Assembly (NCBI GenBank): GCA_030762935.1
Contig: CM060898.1
Coordinates: forward strand, 96,268,781 to 96,332,780
DNA length: 64,000 bases
Source: Hymenopus coronatus
Taxonomy: Eukaryota; Arthropoda; Insecta; Mantodea; Hymenopodidae
Direction of reading: 5' to 3'
Shown: positions 20,777 through 30,964 of the stretch, piece by piece
Position numbering within the stretch: the first letter of the stretch is position 1
Layout: every line of letters begins with the position of its first letter
Made by a program: the position numbers and the translations under genes
Notes under the pieces: generated by a model
Seen by the model: only the letters and a program-made list of their open reading frames with translations
Database searches by the model: none
What the model was told of the DNA's origin: nothing

Positions 20777-21535
20777 ACTTTCTCTACACGTACTATGTAC
20801 ATAGGGTATAGAGAAGGTATTGTATTGCACCGAAAATTCGATACCGAGACTTCACCGGAAATATATGTTTTGGAACCTCTCAATCAAAACAAAACAAAAA
20901 AAAATCTAGAAAAAGGTCCGTGTGTCTGTGGACAGCATAGCTTAAAAACGTTAAGTACCAAACTTGGTATTTAAGTTCAGTTTTTTCCAAGAATGCGACA
21001 CGAAGATTTTCAAGAAAATTCCCCCACCCCCAGCTGCCCTTTATGTGGAAAAATGTTTGAACATTTTGATTTTCTCAAAAATGCCTCTAACGATTTTGAT
21101 TAAAATATCGAATAGGAGGATATTTACCTGACAAATAAAATGTATATCATGAATTTTCTGGGAAAGGTCTCTGAAGACTACTTTATTCTCGGTGAATTTT
21201 ACGGAATTTTGCCTAACTGGTAAACCGCAAGACTGCACAAAAACTGTAGAGCTCGTTAAAACACATAATTTATGTTATATGCATATTTTCCTGGAGTTGG
21301 CCATTTTTAAGATATTCCTTGTTATAGATAACAGTTTTAAAATACATATACTTTTCTCACTGTCGGTTTAGCCTAGTACACCCCCTTATTTTCCTTCTAC
21401 TTATAAGCAACTAAGTAATAAAATCGTTTCTACTAATGTTTATCTCGATTAGCATGAAGTAGATAGAAGAATAAGCTTATCAACAATAATTTGCTACAGA
21501 GAGGTAGAGAAAGTCAAGTGAATGGAGCACATCAG
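20777..21535 (+). repeat. Family H, full-length copy
   Basis: ACTTTCTCTACACGTAC start, GGTCCGTGTGTCTGTG, TACCAAACTTGGTATTTAAG and CCCCCACCCCCAGCTGCCC. ATGTATATCATGAATTTTC and AGGTAGAGAAAGTCAAGTG follow, ending CACATCAG|ATTTT. The GT tract is minimal here. Confidence 0.9.
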
Positions 21536-21729
21536 ATTTTTCAAGAATTAAAATACAATAAAATAGCGGACTATTAAATGTCTTCTTCATTTAAGGGGAC
21601 ACTACTGCTGAAATCTAATCCCTAATTTTATGTAAAAATTCTAAAACTGGTTGTTAATATTAACAAATAATATATCATCTATTTCAATTAACTATTGAAT
21701 TGAACTATTGAAATAATGCTCAGCTTTTT
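21536..21729. other. Short spacer between family H copies
   Basis: AT-rich, nothing recognised. Confidence 0.4.
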
Positions 21730-22198
21730 ACCTTTTCTACACGTACTGTGTATAGAGAAGGTTAATATTTCACGCAAAAATTTGATACCGGGATTTCACC
21801 GGAAATGTGTATGTTTTACATATTTAAAAAAAGGTCCGCGCAGCGGCTGCTGTTAGTAACTAGTTTTCTGAACTCAAGGTCGCGGGTTCAAACCCGGCCC
21901 AGACCGATGGTTTTTAAGTGTGGTTAAAAGTGACAGTTTCATGTCGGTAGATTTACTGGCATGATAAAGAACTCCTGTAGGATAAACTTCTGGCTGATAT
22001 GATCCTGGTAATTGACAGCGTCGTTAACAAATAAAATAATAACAAAAACAACAACAATGTATGTATACGTGTCTGTGAGCATGTAGCTAGTAACAAAAAG
22101 ACGTTAAATACGAAACTTGGTACTTAAGTATTTTATCTTTCAAGAATACGACACGAAGATTTTCAAGAAAATACTCCCACCCTAAAGTATCCTTTACA
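21730..22198 (+). repeat. Family H copy split by a SINE
   Basis: 5' part 21730-21838 (leader to AAAAAAAGGTCCG) and continuation 22055-22198 (GTATACGTGTCTGTGAGC, GATACGAAACTTGGTACTT-like). It is truncated at the C-rich block, where an inverted copy begins. Confidence 0.85.
21839..22054 (+). mobile_element. tRNA-derived SINE (S4)
   Basis: Inserted in the GT-tract region of a family H copy. The head has GCGGCTGCTGTTAGTAACTA and a strong B box (GGGTTCAAACC) in GGTCGCGGGTTCAAACCCGG. The body TCGGTAGATTTACTGGCATG is followed by AAAGAACTCCTGTAGGA and an A-rich AATAATAACAAAAAC tail. No clear target duplication was read. Confidence 0.75.
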
Positions 22199-22423
22199 AA
22201 TTTTCGAAACTTTATCCATATAAAGGTTAGTTTGTGGTGGGGGGATTTTCTTGAAAATTTCGTGTCGCATCCTTGGACCTTTTTCTAAAAATGCTTTTTT
22301 CGGACTCAGGGCACTCCAAAACATTTATTTTCGGCTGAATTTCGACATCGAATTTTTGGGTGGAATACAATACCTTCCTTATCCACTATGTATGTACATT
22401 TTGCTTGCGGGCTTTGAGAAAGT
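22199..22423 (-). repeat. Family H 5'-end fragment, inverted
   Basis: Starts at the C-rich/G-rich block in mirror image of the preceding plus copy (TTTGTGGTGGGGGGATT), then CGTGTCGCATCCTTGG, ATCGAATTTTTGGGTGG and TTTGAGAAAGT. The section between the TTGG and GGACC boxes is deleted. Confidence 0.85.
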
Positions 22424-22893
22424 AAATAGGGAAAATTGATCTATGTCATCCTTAGTTTGGCATACAAATTTATAACTGTAATTATACCTGCACCCCTGGC
22501 AACAGAAAGCCCTTCACCCACAAGTAACTCCTAACAAACTAAGCTTTAAACAGGAATTTTTCTCCAAGAATGCGACTAAATGATGTACAAACCTACTCCA
22601 TGTCTCAATTGTATAGTGAAATTTCTTGTGTCTGAAAATTTATCTTTATGTAAAATATCAGTAATATAAAACTTTATATACCCCTGTGAATCCAAGAATA
22701 AATAAATAAATAAATAAAACATATGCAAATTGTGAAAAAATTACAAAATAATTATATAAAATTTGGAAAAGTGTCCTAAATAAAATGACATAAAAACCAC
22801 CAAACATGCCCTAATAAATATGTCCCACTCATATCAACTATTGTCCAGCACATGGCTTGTGTGGAAAAAATATTTATTTAATACAAAGTAAGT
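22424..22893. other. Spacer with (TAAA)n
   Basis: No gene. An AATAAATAAATAAATAAAT tract at 22699-22718. CACATGGCTTGTGTGGAAAA near 22850 repeats a motif at the end of the S2 SINE that follows. Confidence 0.5.
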
Positions 22894-23110
22894 TGTAAGT
22901 CGCCATTGGGGTTGCCATCTCAAAAGAATTTGAGATCACCTTGTGGTTTACCGCGAAACATGCGAGTCATTTGAGAAATTTAATTTCATGTAGCCATGAT
23001 AGCTCAGTGCTTAGAGCAACCTACTAGAGACCGGGAGAATCGTGGTTTAATTCTGGTTATAACATTGCATTTTTCCAACTTCGTTCAACACACGGCTTGT
23101 GTGGAAAAAC
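22894..23110 (+). mobile_element. tRNA-like SINE, family S2
   Basis: Opening GTAAGTCGCCATTGGGGTTG, then the tRNA-like core ATAGCTCAGTGCTTAGAGCA with GACCGGGAGAATCG, and a 3' motif CACACGGCTTGTGTGGAAAA. Near-identical order occurs at 33374-33565 and, more decayed, at 37239-37402. Confidence 0.7.
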
Positions 23111-23640
23111 AATTAATAATTATGAATTTTCTTAATCTAGGATCACAATAAGGATTTATTACAGTCGAGTGCATGAAATCGTAATCACAAAACAAAATAA
23201 CGATGTAAAATCCGCGAAAGTGCCCGAAAAGAAAATGGCATTAAACAATTAAAAAGTACCTAATAAATATGTCGTTTCTCAATTCGGGATCCATGACATT
23301 ATAGTCGGGTACATGAAATCGGCTGATATGGTGCGCAGTGATTTATGTTGGTAAGGAAATGCTAAATTACCTCTACCACCCCTAGTCGCTTCTTACCTGG
23401 TATCTAGTACTCCACTTGCTCCTTTTCCTTCGCTACTTATGTCTGAAAGCGACCTATGTTCACAAGTTAATCTTTCAGTGCCACATTTCAAATCAGTACG
23501 AAACGGACTCATACAGAGGCTTGTGTAGACCATCTTTGGAAGGCATGCCTTCCAGCCATTGCGGTGGAATGTTTTCGTACTCTTCTCTTTTCGCCGCTCA
23601 CCTAAGGTCTGTTCCATATCTCATACCTCATATCTCTTAT
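23111..23640. other. Low-copy spacer
   Basis: Two overlapping open frames on opposite strands (23416-23733 plus, 23393-23617 minus) fall in a slightly GC-richer stretch. The plus frame runs into SINE S3 sequence, which argues against a gene. Confidence 0.35.
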
Positions 23641-23800
23641 CAGGTGACGATGAATATTTTAGGCGTAACAATCCTTAGCATAGTTTCTTTCGTTGACCCG
23701 TGTCACATATTTAGGCACATAAAAGAACCTTAAGCCTGTTAAAGAGGCCTCTGAGCAAAATTCAGCTGTCTTTTACCTCAATATAGAATGCGTCTATAAC
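23641..23800 (+). repeat. SINE S3, 3' part
   Basis: AATCCTTAGCATAGTTTC, CACATAAAAGAACCTTAAGC and AAGAGGCCTCTGAGCAAAA match the S3 body seen at 40448-40682 and, reversed, at 43722-44005 and 60742-61018. Confidence 0.7.
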
Positions 23801-23811
23801 TAAAATTCAGT

Positions 23812-24021
23812 TTCGTTAGGGCCATTTCTTAAAAACCGAAAATTTCGAAAAATCTTCCATGTAAAGGATAGTTTGCAGGGGGTATGTTCTTGAAAATCTT
23901 CGTGAGCATGTTTGGTAGACACCAAACTTCAATAAGAAGTATGGGATTTAATGTACTTTTTGTTTATATTATTCTGTCAAAGACACAAATTCGCACGTAC
24001 CCATGGACCTTTTCTATTTTT
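23812..24021 (-). repeat. Family H host copy, left part
   Basis: GTTAGGGCCATTTCTTAAAA through ACCCATGGACCTTTTCTATTTTT. It breaks there at the T-run for a plus-strand copy and resumes at 24837. Confidence 0.8.
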
Positions 24022-24831
24022 ACTTTCTCTACTCGTACTATGTACATAGTGTATAGAAATGTATTGTATTGCACCCAAAAATTCGATACCGAGATTTCAC
24101 CGGAAGTACATGTTTTGGGTCCCCCTGAATCCAAAAAAAAACAAAAAAAACAACACATTTTTGGAAAAAGGTCCGTGTGTGTATCTGTGTGTCTGTGGAC
24201 AGCATAGCTCAAAAACGAAAATAAATACCAAACTTGGCATTTAAGTTTGGTATCTTCCAAGGATGCGAAACAAAGATTTTCAAGAAAATCTCCCCCACCC
24301 AACTACCCTTTACATGGAACTTTTTTTTTATTAAAATATTGTATATTAAAGATATTTACCTGACAAATAAAATGTACATCTTGAATTTTCTGGGAATAGC
24401 CTCTGAAGACTACTTTTTTCTGGATGCATTTTACATAACTGCTAAACTGTAATAAATGGACAAAAACTTACCACACAAAAAATTTAGAGCACAGTAAAAT
24501 ACACAATTTATGTTATATAACTTTTTTTCGAGGAGTTGATCGTTTTTGAGAACTTTTTGGTTTTAGCTTTGAAAAACTTGTACTTTTCTCATACAGATAT
24601 TTGTCAACTCGTGTCCATACAAACAAAGGAACTTGTCACCTAGTAACCAGCCTTTGACTTCACTTTAACCTATGATATTCCCATATTTCGCTTCTATTTA
24701 CAAGGAAGCAAGTAATAAGACTATTTCTGCTAATTTTTTCTCGATTAGCATGAAGTAAATAGAAGAATAAGCTTATTAACAATAATTTGTTACACAGAAG
24801 TAGAGAAAGTCATGTGAATGGAACACATCAG
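24022..24831 (+). repeat. Family H, full-length nested copy
   Basis: From ACTTTCTCTACTCG to GAACACATCAG, flanked by ATTTTT on both sides (24015-24021 and 24832-24837). It contains an A-rich expansion (24128-24152) and a short GT tract. It interrupts a minus-strand family H copy. Confidence 0.9.
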
Positions 24832-24836
24832 ATTTT

Positions 24837-24950
24837 TTAATGAAGAGAATCTGAAAACATGTATTTACAATATCATTACAATATTGGAACATATTTATTT
24901 TTGTGTAGCATGCAATACCTCCTCTATTTACTATTAGTAAAAAGGAAAAG
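24837..24950 (-). repeat. Family H host copy, right part
   Basis: Resumes with AATGAAGAGAATCTG, then AAAACATGTATTTAC and GCAATACCTCCTCTATTTAC, completing the leader of the copy begun at 23812. The terminal palindrome is decayed. Confidence 0.7.
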
Positions 24951-25448
24951 GGCCTGAATATGGTCAAGAAAATGTTATCCATTAGTAGCAGGCCAAGGTC
25001 GTATTCCGGTTGGATTTTGCTGGCCTGTCGTCTATTATATTATAAGTATTGACGAGTACATGAAAATGTGGCGATGCTTTTGTCTTTCTATGTTTTCTTA
25101 CTTAATTTGGCAGAACCACACCGTTTCATACCAGCATGGGCGAGAAGTCTTGTTGCTTTGAGTTTTAGTTTAACGCGCGCGCACGCGCGCGCACACACAC
25201 ATACATTGGTCTAAAAACAAACGTCAACCCTAATATTTGTTTCTTATAAGCTTGCCCCGCTGATAAGTAACCTTTCGTACACACATCTCTTCCCCTAGTT
25301 TGGCTAAGTATACATTTGAACCCTATGCGGTGCAAATTCGGGCGATAAAAGCAATACAAACTTTCCATCATGGTCATTGGCGGCTCTATATAAGGAGACA
25401 AGAACACATGTACATCCTAACTTTTGTCAATTTATGGGTTTATTGGAT
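24951..25448. other. Spacer with a Z-DNA-prone tract
   Basis: No supported gene. Contains an unbroken purine-pyrimidine alternation at 25173-25206 (CG/CA units). At 25250-25308 a motif shared with 9618-9680 (CCCGCTGATAAGTAACC, CCTAGTTTGGCTAAG). Confidence 0.5.
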
Positions 25449-26245
25449 ATTTTTTCTTTGAATGCTGTTAAACGCGTATATTAGGTAATTTAAAATATAC
25501 GGCGTTTAAATCTGCCGCACTACTCCTCTAAACTCGATTAAATTTGGCATCAATGTCGGTAGCACATAATGAGTTACGCAAGTGTAAGTAGCTTTTGTGC
25601 ATACGCGACTGGTATGGCGTAATTGCCTTATGGACCAAATACCAATGCACTGTGCACACTAAATAGCGTGCACGAATGACAAGCTTTTTACCTAGCTCTA
25701 TCAGTACAATTTAACATTTTTTTTAAATACAGTACCAGAGTCTGGTCGGGACTCCGGCACTGTATACCCTACTTTTATTTACCTATGTTTTTACTTTGTT
25801 TGCTGTTTTCTAGCTCACTGTGGTAGAAATCAAGGTAGCTAGAGAGCAGCAATGTTAAAGCTTCTTATCTATGCAGTGCAGTGGCTGTAATAGTGTGTTA
25901 ACCATGTCATCTTGCTACGTTGGCAGAAGTAGTAAGGTACATGCGCGCGGAACCTTAGGTATATTTCAGACTTTCCAAATTCTCAGCAGCAATTTAATTT
26001 CCACATCACTTCGGTCTTGCCTTTGAACCTTGTACTTAATGACGTATGAAACACACAACCATAAAGCTAATCTTTCTTTCGTAACTTATTGATAATATCA
26101 TGATCATCTAAGTTGTTGTGAGCGGTTACATTTGTATAAACGTGTTCGTAATATAACTATTATGGAGCAGACACTATTCACATTTCTAGGCTCTCAAACC
26201 CAGAATGTATATTCACGAGTCGCTACTGGTCAATATAGTTGTAAG
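25449..26245 (+). repeat. Dispersed repeat R2, copy 1
   Basis: From ATTTTTTCTTTGAATGC to GAGTCGCTACTGGTC it is colinear with 35201-35805. Shared blocks include GGCGTTTAAATCTGCCGC, CTCGATTAAATTTGGCATC, AGTGGCTGTAATAGTGTGTT, CATGCGCGCGGAACC and ATTATGGAGCAGACACTATT. No long open frame is conserved between the two. Copy 1 is about 200 bp longer because of internal indels. Class unknown. Confidence 0.7.
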
Positions 26246-26764
26246 TATTTGTGCTTTAGCCATCCGAGAGACAAGTTTAAAACGAAATATCCTCCTATAT
26301 TTATTTGTTGAAAAAAATTACGCGTATTTAACTGAATTAACTCATATTACAAACCAAATTTGATTATTGCGGCTATGAAAATTTAAATTTTAGAATTGTT
26401 TTCATATATATATATATATATTAATGTAAATATTTACGTTTTTGTACAGCAAGCAATTTCCGAGATGTCGGTTATTAATGGTTCAAATTGTTCATTCTTT
26501 TACAGTATGTTCGATATTCAGTTTTTTTTTTGTTTTTTTGTTTTTGTTTTTTTGTTTTGTGATTGCATGCATAGAACATTTAGTTTTAAGGCCAGCTTAA
26601 AGCATTCAATTCTTAAACCTTTAAAATTCGTCATTCATTTTGTATCTATCACGAAGTATGCGCTTTAGGTATTTCTGCAAAAGTTTATCTCAAGTTAAAT
26701 GAAGTAGACAGAAATAGTAAACTTTCGTAAGAAATCCTAATTAAGTTTCTTAAATGTTTTCAAG
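26246..26764. other. AT-rich spacer
   Basis: Contains (TA)n at 26405-26424 and T-rich runs at 26521-26560. The 90-codon plus frame here is low-complexity Phe-rich and not a gene. Confidence 0.45.
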
Positions 26765-26969
26765 AGACCACAAAAGACCTGGAAGGCCTTTTGTAGTACC
26801 ATGGAGTTTCAGTTTATTAGACACATGCCAAAGTGGAGATGAGAATGAAACAATGCAAGTAGCGAAAGGACGAGCAAAAACCTTCATACAAGAGAAAATT
26901 GTTAATGAGCTGCATGATTACCTATATGGCTACTTTTCTCCACCCATGTTTCAAAGAATTATTAGTTCT

Positions 26970-26972
<3 letters not shown>
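26765..26972 (+). pseudogene. Probable hAT transposase internal segment
   Basis: One frame is open for about 70 codons: HKRPGRPFVVPWSFSLLDTC, then ETMQVAKGRAKTFIQEKIVN and DYLYGYFSPPMFQRIISSE. The LLDxx...AKxxxxEKIxxEL pattern resembles the 'LLDPRFK...' region that precedes the hAT dimerisation domain, and such a domain lies 180 bp downstream (27143-27269). An alternative is a host exon: an acceptor-like TTCAAG ends at 26764 and a donor-like GTGAGA starts at 26972. A (GA)n tract follows directly. Confidence 0.4.

Positions 26973-27043
<71 letters not shown>
26973..27043. repeat. (GA)n microsatellite
   Basis: About 35 uninterrupted GA units directly after the open frame, between the two hAT-like segments. 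Confidence 0.95.
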
Positions 27044-27046
<3 letters not shown>

Positions 27047-27142
27047 TTATCAATCAGTTCAGTAGAGACTTAGTAACATGCCTTCTCCCATAAAAATATT
27101 TCGGCAATGACGCTCATTTGTTTCTACGCGTAGAGAAGAACT

Positions 27143-27269
27143 CGAAAGATTTTGAACATGGATGCTCCAGCTGATGACTGCAAGAATTTGCCGTCTTGGA
27201 GGAAGGTAAACGCCTATACTTTTCCAAAACTCTCCAAAGTTGCTAAAGAAATACTCTGTCCCACTCGTA
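27143..27269 (+). pseudogene. hAT transposase C-terminal dimerisation domain relic
   Basis: Reads MDAPADDCKNLPSWRKVNAY then TFPKLSKVAKEILCPTRIP, stopping after TNKR. It matches the hAT dimerisation domain (…LxWWKxNxxxFPxLSKVAxxxLCIPATSVPSER). The second Trp is Arg, and the ATSVPSER segment is scrambled to TRIPTNKR. A family H tail is attached shortly after. It is dead. Confidence 0.7.
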
Positions 27270-27291
27270 TACCCACTAATAAGCGATAAAT

Positions 27292-27324
27292 ATTAGAGAA
27301 AGTCATGTGACTGTAACATAACAG
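27292..27324 (+). repeat. Family H 3'-end remnant
   Basis: TAGAGAAAGTCATGTGACTG and the stem-loop ending AACAG before TTTTT. No body is attached. Confidence 0.75.
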
Positions 27325-27769
27325 ATTTTTAGCCAAGTTGACGAAAGCAGCACTTGTAGAAAGCTGGGAATGAAGTGGTAATGTCTTTTTTGGACTAGTG
27401 CCTGGTAGCGTGAACCTGCAAGTTGTGGCTTTGAAAGAATAGGCATGCATCCGACACAACAGCTGCTGTATGATGTCACATGGCGTGTGAACATCCTGGC
27501 ATATGATCTCATTATTGTCATGATGACTATTTCTGCACGTGCCGCAGTTCCCGTTTAAAACTGAGTTTGCAGTTTTCCTAAATTCCATAGTGAGGGAGAG
27601 AGAATGAACAACTTCAGTAAGGAGGACTGTCCTGGCGAGGTTTGAACCGCGAACCTCCATGTCTTCACGAGTTTGACCATCCGTGTCAGTAAATGTCAAA
27701 AGATAGTTTAAAACAGAATAATAGTTTTGAAAACTTATGATACAAGTTTCTTTCCTTTGAAAACAAAAT
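27325..27769. other. Spacer with a decayed SINE head
   Basis: Around 27620-27655 the minus strand reads GGAGGTTCGCGGTTCAAACC, a B-box-like SINE head. The 189-codon minus frame spanning 27214-27783 crosses this SINE, the family H tail and the next family H copy, so it is chance. Confidence 0.45.
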
Positions 27770-28048
27770 CTGATGTGTTTCATTCACAAGACTTCCTCTA
27801 CATCTCTTTAACAAATTATTGTTAAAAAACTTAAACTTCTGTGTACTTCATTCTAATTGAGATAAATATTAGCAGAAATGCTTTCTTGTAAGCAGAAAGG
27901 AAAAAAGGGAATACACTAGGCTAAAACGATATTAAAAGTTGGTTGCCATGTGGTTGAAATCCGTTTCTATGCATTGCCTAGAGTTAAAAAATCCCCTTAT
28001 GTGAAAGTATTTTAAAACAGAAACGGATAACAAGCAATATTTAAAAAT

Positions 28049-28871
28049 CTGATGTGTTCCATTCACATGACTTTCTCTATATCACTGTAACAAATGATTC
28101 TATTTACTTCATCTAATGGAGCAAAAATTAGCAGAAATAGTCTTATTGATTGCGAAATAAGGTGGTACCATAGGTTAAAATGATAGTCAAAAGCTGGTTG
28201 CTCTGAAGTTCCTTTGTTTATATTGACACGAGTTCACAAAGTCCTGTATGAGAAAAGTATAAATTTTTATAGCTGAAACCAAAAACAAAGAAATCTCAAA
28301 AACAATCAACTCCACGAAAAAAATGTATATAACATAAATTGTGTGTTTTAAGGTGCTCTATATTTGTTGTGTGGTAAGCTTTTGTCCATCTTACGGTTTA
28401 GCAGTTATGTGAAATTCTAAAAAAATTACCCAGAATAAAGTAGTCTTCAGAGGCTATTCCCAGAAAATTGAAGATATACATTTTATTTCTCAGGTAAATA
28501 TATTTACTATACGATATTTTAATAAAAATCGTTAGAGCCATTTTTTAAAAAATCAAAATTTTTGAAAAAAGTTCCATGTAAAGGGTAGTTGGGGGTGGGG
28601 GATTTTTCTCAAAATCTTCGTATCGCATCCCTGAAAGATACTAAACTTAAATACCCAATTTGGTATTTTACCGACTTTTCGTTTTTCAGTTATCGTGTTC
28701 ACAGACACACGGACACACGGACCTACACACACGGACCTTTTTCTGGAAATACTTTTTTTGGATACAGGGGACCCTAAAACATATATTTCCGGTGAAATCT
28801 CGGTATCGAATTTTTGGGTGGAGTGCAATACCTTCTCTATACACTATGTACATAGCACGTATAGAGAAAGT
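28049..28871 (-). repeat. Family H, full-length nested copy 1
   Basis: CTGATGTGTTCCATTCACAT to GTATAGAGAAAGT, about 820 bp, with AAAAAT immediately on the left and AAAAAT three bases to the right. It has all landmarks, including TACCCAATTTGGTATTTTAC and a CA-rich tract at 28699-28735. Confidence 0.9.
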
Positions 28872-28900
28872 AATAAAAATGGTCAACTCTACTAAAAAAT

Positions 28901-29834
28901 CTTATATGTTACACTCACATGACTTTCTCTAGCTGTTCTACAAACTTCATACATAAGATTCTTCTTCTTTCTGCACCTTGCTAATCGTGGTACTCATTAG
29001 CACAATGTTCTTATTATTTAGTTCCGTATAAGTAGGAAGAAAATAAGGGAATACACTAGGCTAAACAAATGGTCAAATGTTTTAAAAGCTGTCGTTATGC
29101 GATTGTCATCACAAATCGGTTCTTTTCTTGGCCAGGAGTAGAACCAAAGAAAAACGGACACTCCCGTCTGAGAAAAGTACAAGTAATTCACAACTGAAAC
29201 TAATAACAATGAATACCTCGAAAATGGTAAGCTCCACGAAAAAAATGTATATGATATAACTTGTGTATTTTAACAAGGCTTAAATTTTTTGTATCGTAAG
29301 TTTTTGTCTATCTCTTACGGTTTACTAGTTATGCCAAATTAAGCACAATTCATCCAGAATAAACAGGTCTTCAGAAGCTATTCCCAGAAAATTCAAGATA
29401 TTCATTTTATTTAAGTAAATACCTTTAATATATGATATTTTAATTAAAATCGTTAGAGCCATTTTTAAGAAAATCAACATTTTCGAAAAAGTTGCATGTA
29501 AAGGGTAGTTTGGGGTGGGGGGATTTTTCTCAAAATCTTTGTGTCTCATCCCTCAAAGATACTGAACTTAAATACCAAGTTTGGTATTTTAACTACTTTT
29601 CGTTTTTGAGTTATCATGTTCACAGACACACGGACACACACACACACACACACACACGGACACAAACACACACGGACACACACACACGGACCTTTTTCTG
29701 GAAATGTTTTTTTTTTTTTTTTTTTGATTCAGGCGGTCCTAAAACATGTATTTCCGGTGAAATTTCGACTTCAAATTTTTGGGTGGAATGCAATACTTCT
29801 CTATGTACATTGTACATATGGGGCAAGAGAAAGT
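28901..29834 (-). repeat. Family H, full-length nested copy 2
   Basis: CTTATATGTTACACTCACAT to GGCAAGAGAAAGT, about 930 bp, flanked by AAAAAAT and AAAAAC of the host. It carries a long CA/ACGG microsatellite (29624-29690) and a T21 run (29708-29726). Confidence 0.9.
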
Positions 29835-30384
29835 AAAAACACATGAATTGTGTGTTTTAACGAGATCTACATTTTTTGTGTAGTAAGTTTTTGTATATCT
29901 CTTACGGTTTACTAGTTATGCAAACTCCAGCAAAATTTATCCAGAATAAAGTGGCCTTCAGAGGCTATTACCGGAAAATTCAAGATATATGTTTTATTTG
30001 CCGTGTAAATGTCTTTAATATACGGTATTTTTAATCAAAAACCGTTAGCGCCATTTTTGAGAAATCAAAGTTTTCGAAACATTTTCCATGTAAAGGGTAG
30101 TTTTCCACAAAACCTTCGTGTCGCATCCTTGGAAGATACCAAACTTATATACCAAGTTTGGTGTTTTACCGATTTTCCATTTTTGAGTTATTGTGCTCAA
30201 AGACACACGGACACACTGACACAGGACACACGGACCTTTTTCTAAAAATGATTTTTTGGATACTGGGGATCCTAAAACGCCTATTTTCGGTGAAATCTCG
30301 GTATCGAATTTTTGGGTGGAATGCAAAACTTTCTGTATACACTATGTACGTAGTGTATGAGTCCTACATCCTTTGTGAAGTAGT

Positions 30385-30817
30385 TATGTGCCTATCTCTT
30401 ACAGTTTGTTTACCTGTTATGCAAAATTCCGCAAAATTATTCAGAATAAAGATGTCATCAGAGGCTATTCCTAGAGAATTCAAGATATACATTTTATTTG
30501 TCATGTAACAATCTTTAATATATCTACTATATTTTAATCCAAATCGTTAGAGCCATTTTGAGAAAACCAACATTTTCGAAAAATTTTCCATGTAAAGGAT
30601 AGTTGGGGTGGGGAGAATTTTCTTGAAAATCTTCGAGTCGCATCCTTGGAAAATACAGATCTTAAATACCAAGTTTGGTATTTAACGGACTTTTCGTTTC
30701 TGAGTTATGCTGTCCACAGACATCAATTCCAAGGTCTTTGACGGACAGACAGACACACACACACACACACACACACGCACGCACGCACACACACGTGGAC
30801 CTTTTTTCTAGAAATGA

Positions 30818-30862
<45 letters not shown>

Positions 30863-30964
30863 GGAGGTCCCAAAACATAAATTTCCGGTGAAATCTCGGT
30901 ATCACATTTTTGTGTGCAACACAATAAATACCTTATCTATATACATAGCACATGTAGAGAAAGC
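30385..30964 (-). repeat. Family H copy, 3' end missing
   Basis: Starts inside the element (TTATGTGCCTATCTCTTACAG), then AGAATTCAAGATATACATTT, GTTGGGGTGGGGAGAATTTT and a CA tract (30752-30793). (ATT)n lies at 30819-30860 where other copies have TTTTTTGGATTCAGG. It ends CATGTAGAGAAAGC. Confidence 0.9.
30819..30860. repeat. (ATT)n microsatellite within family H
   Basis: About 14 uninterrupted ATT units at a T-rich site of the element. It is the second microsatellite in this copy. Confidence 0.95.

Larger units (their letters stand above)
27770..30360 (-). repeat. Family H host copy with two nested family H insertions
   Basis: The host reads colinearly if two blocks are removed. 27770-28048 (CTGATGTGTTTCATTC to CAAGCAATATTT) joins 28872-28900 (AATAAAAATGGTCAACTCT). 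That joins 29835-30360 (AAACACATGAATTGTGTG to ACACTATGTACGTAGTGTA). The interruptions fall in A-runs of the host. The host has its own CA tract (30203-30233). Confidence 0.85.

Noticed and set aside
27214..27783. 189-codon open frame on the minus strand, the longest in the window
   Set aside because: It crosses a family H tail, a SINE head and the start of another family H copy, so it is an accidental frame across unrelated repeats.
29492..29846. Frames rich in His-Thr or Val-Cys repeats in family H copies (also 11143-11544, 24059-24302, 28660-28895, 30158-30508, 30675-31007)
   Set aside because: They are translations of CA/GT microsatellites plus flanking family H sequence. Position and frame are not conserved between copies.
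27770..30964. Satellite array of tandem family H units
   Set aside because: The host copy is continuous when the inner two are removed, so most of it is nested insertion and not unequal-exchange tandem repetition.
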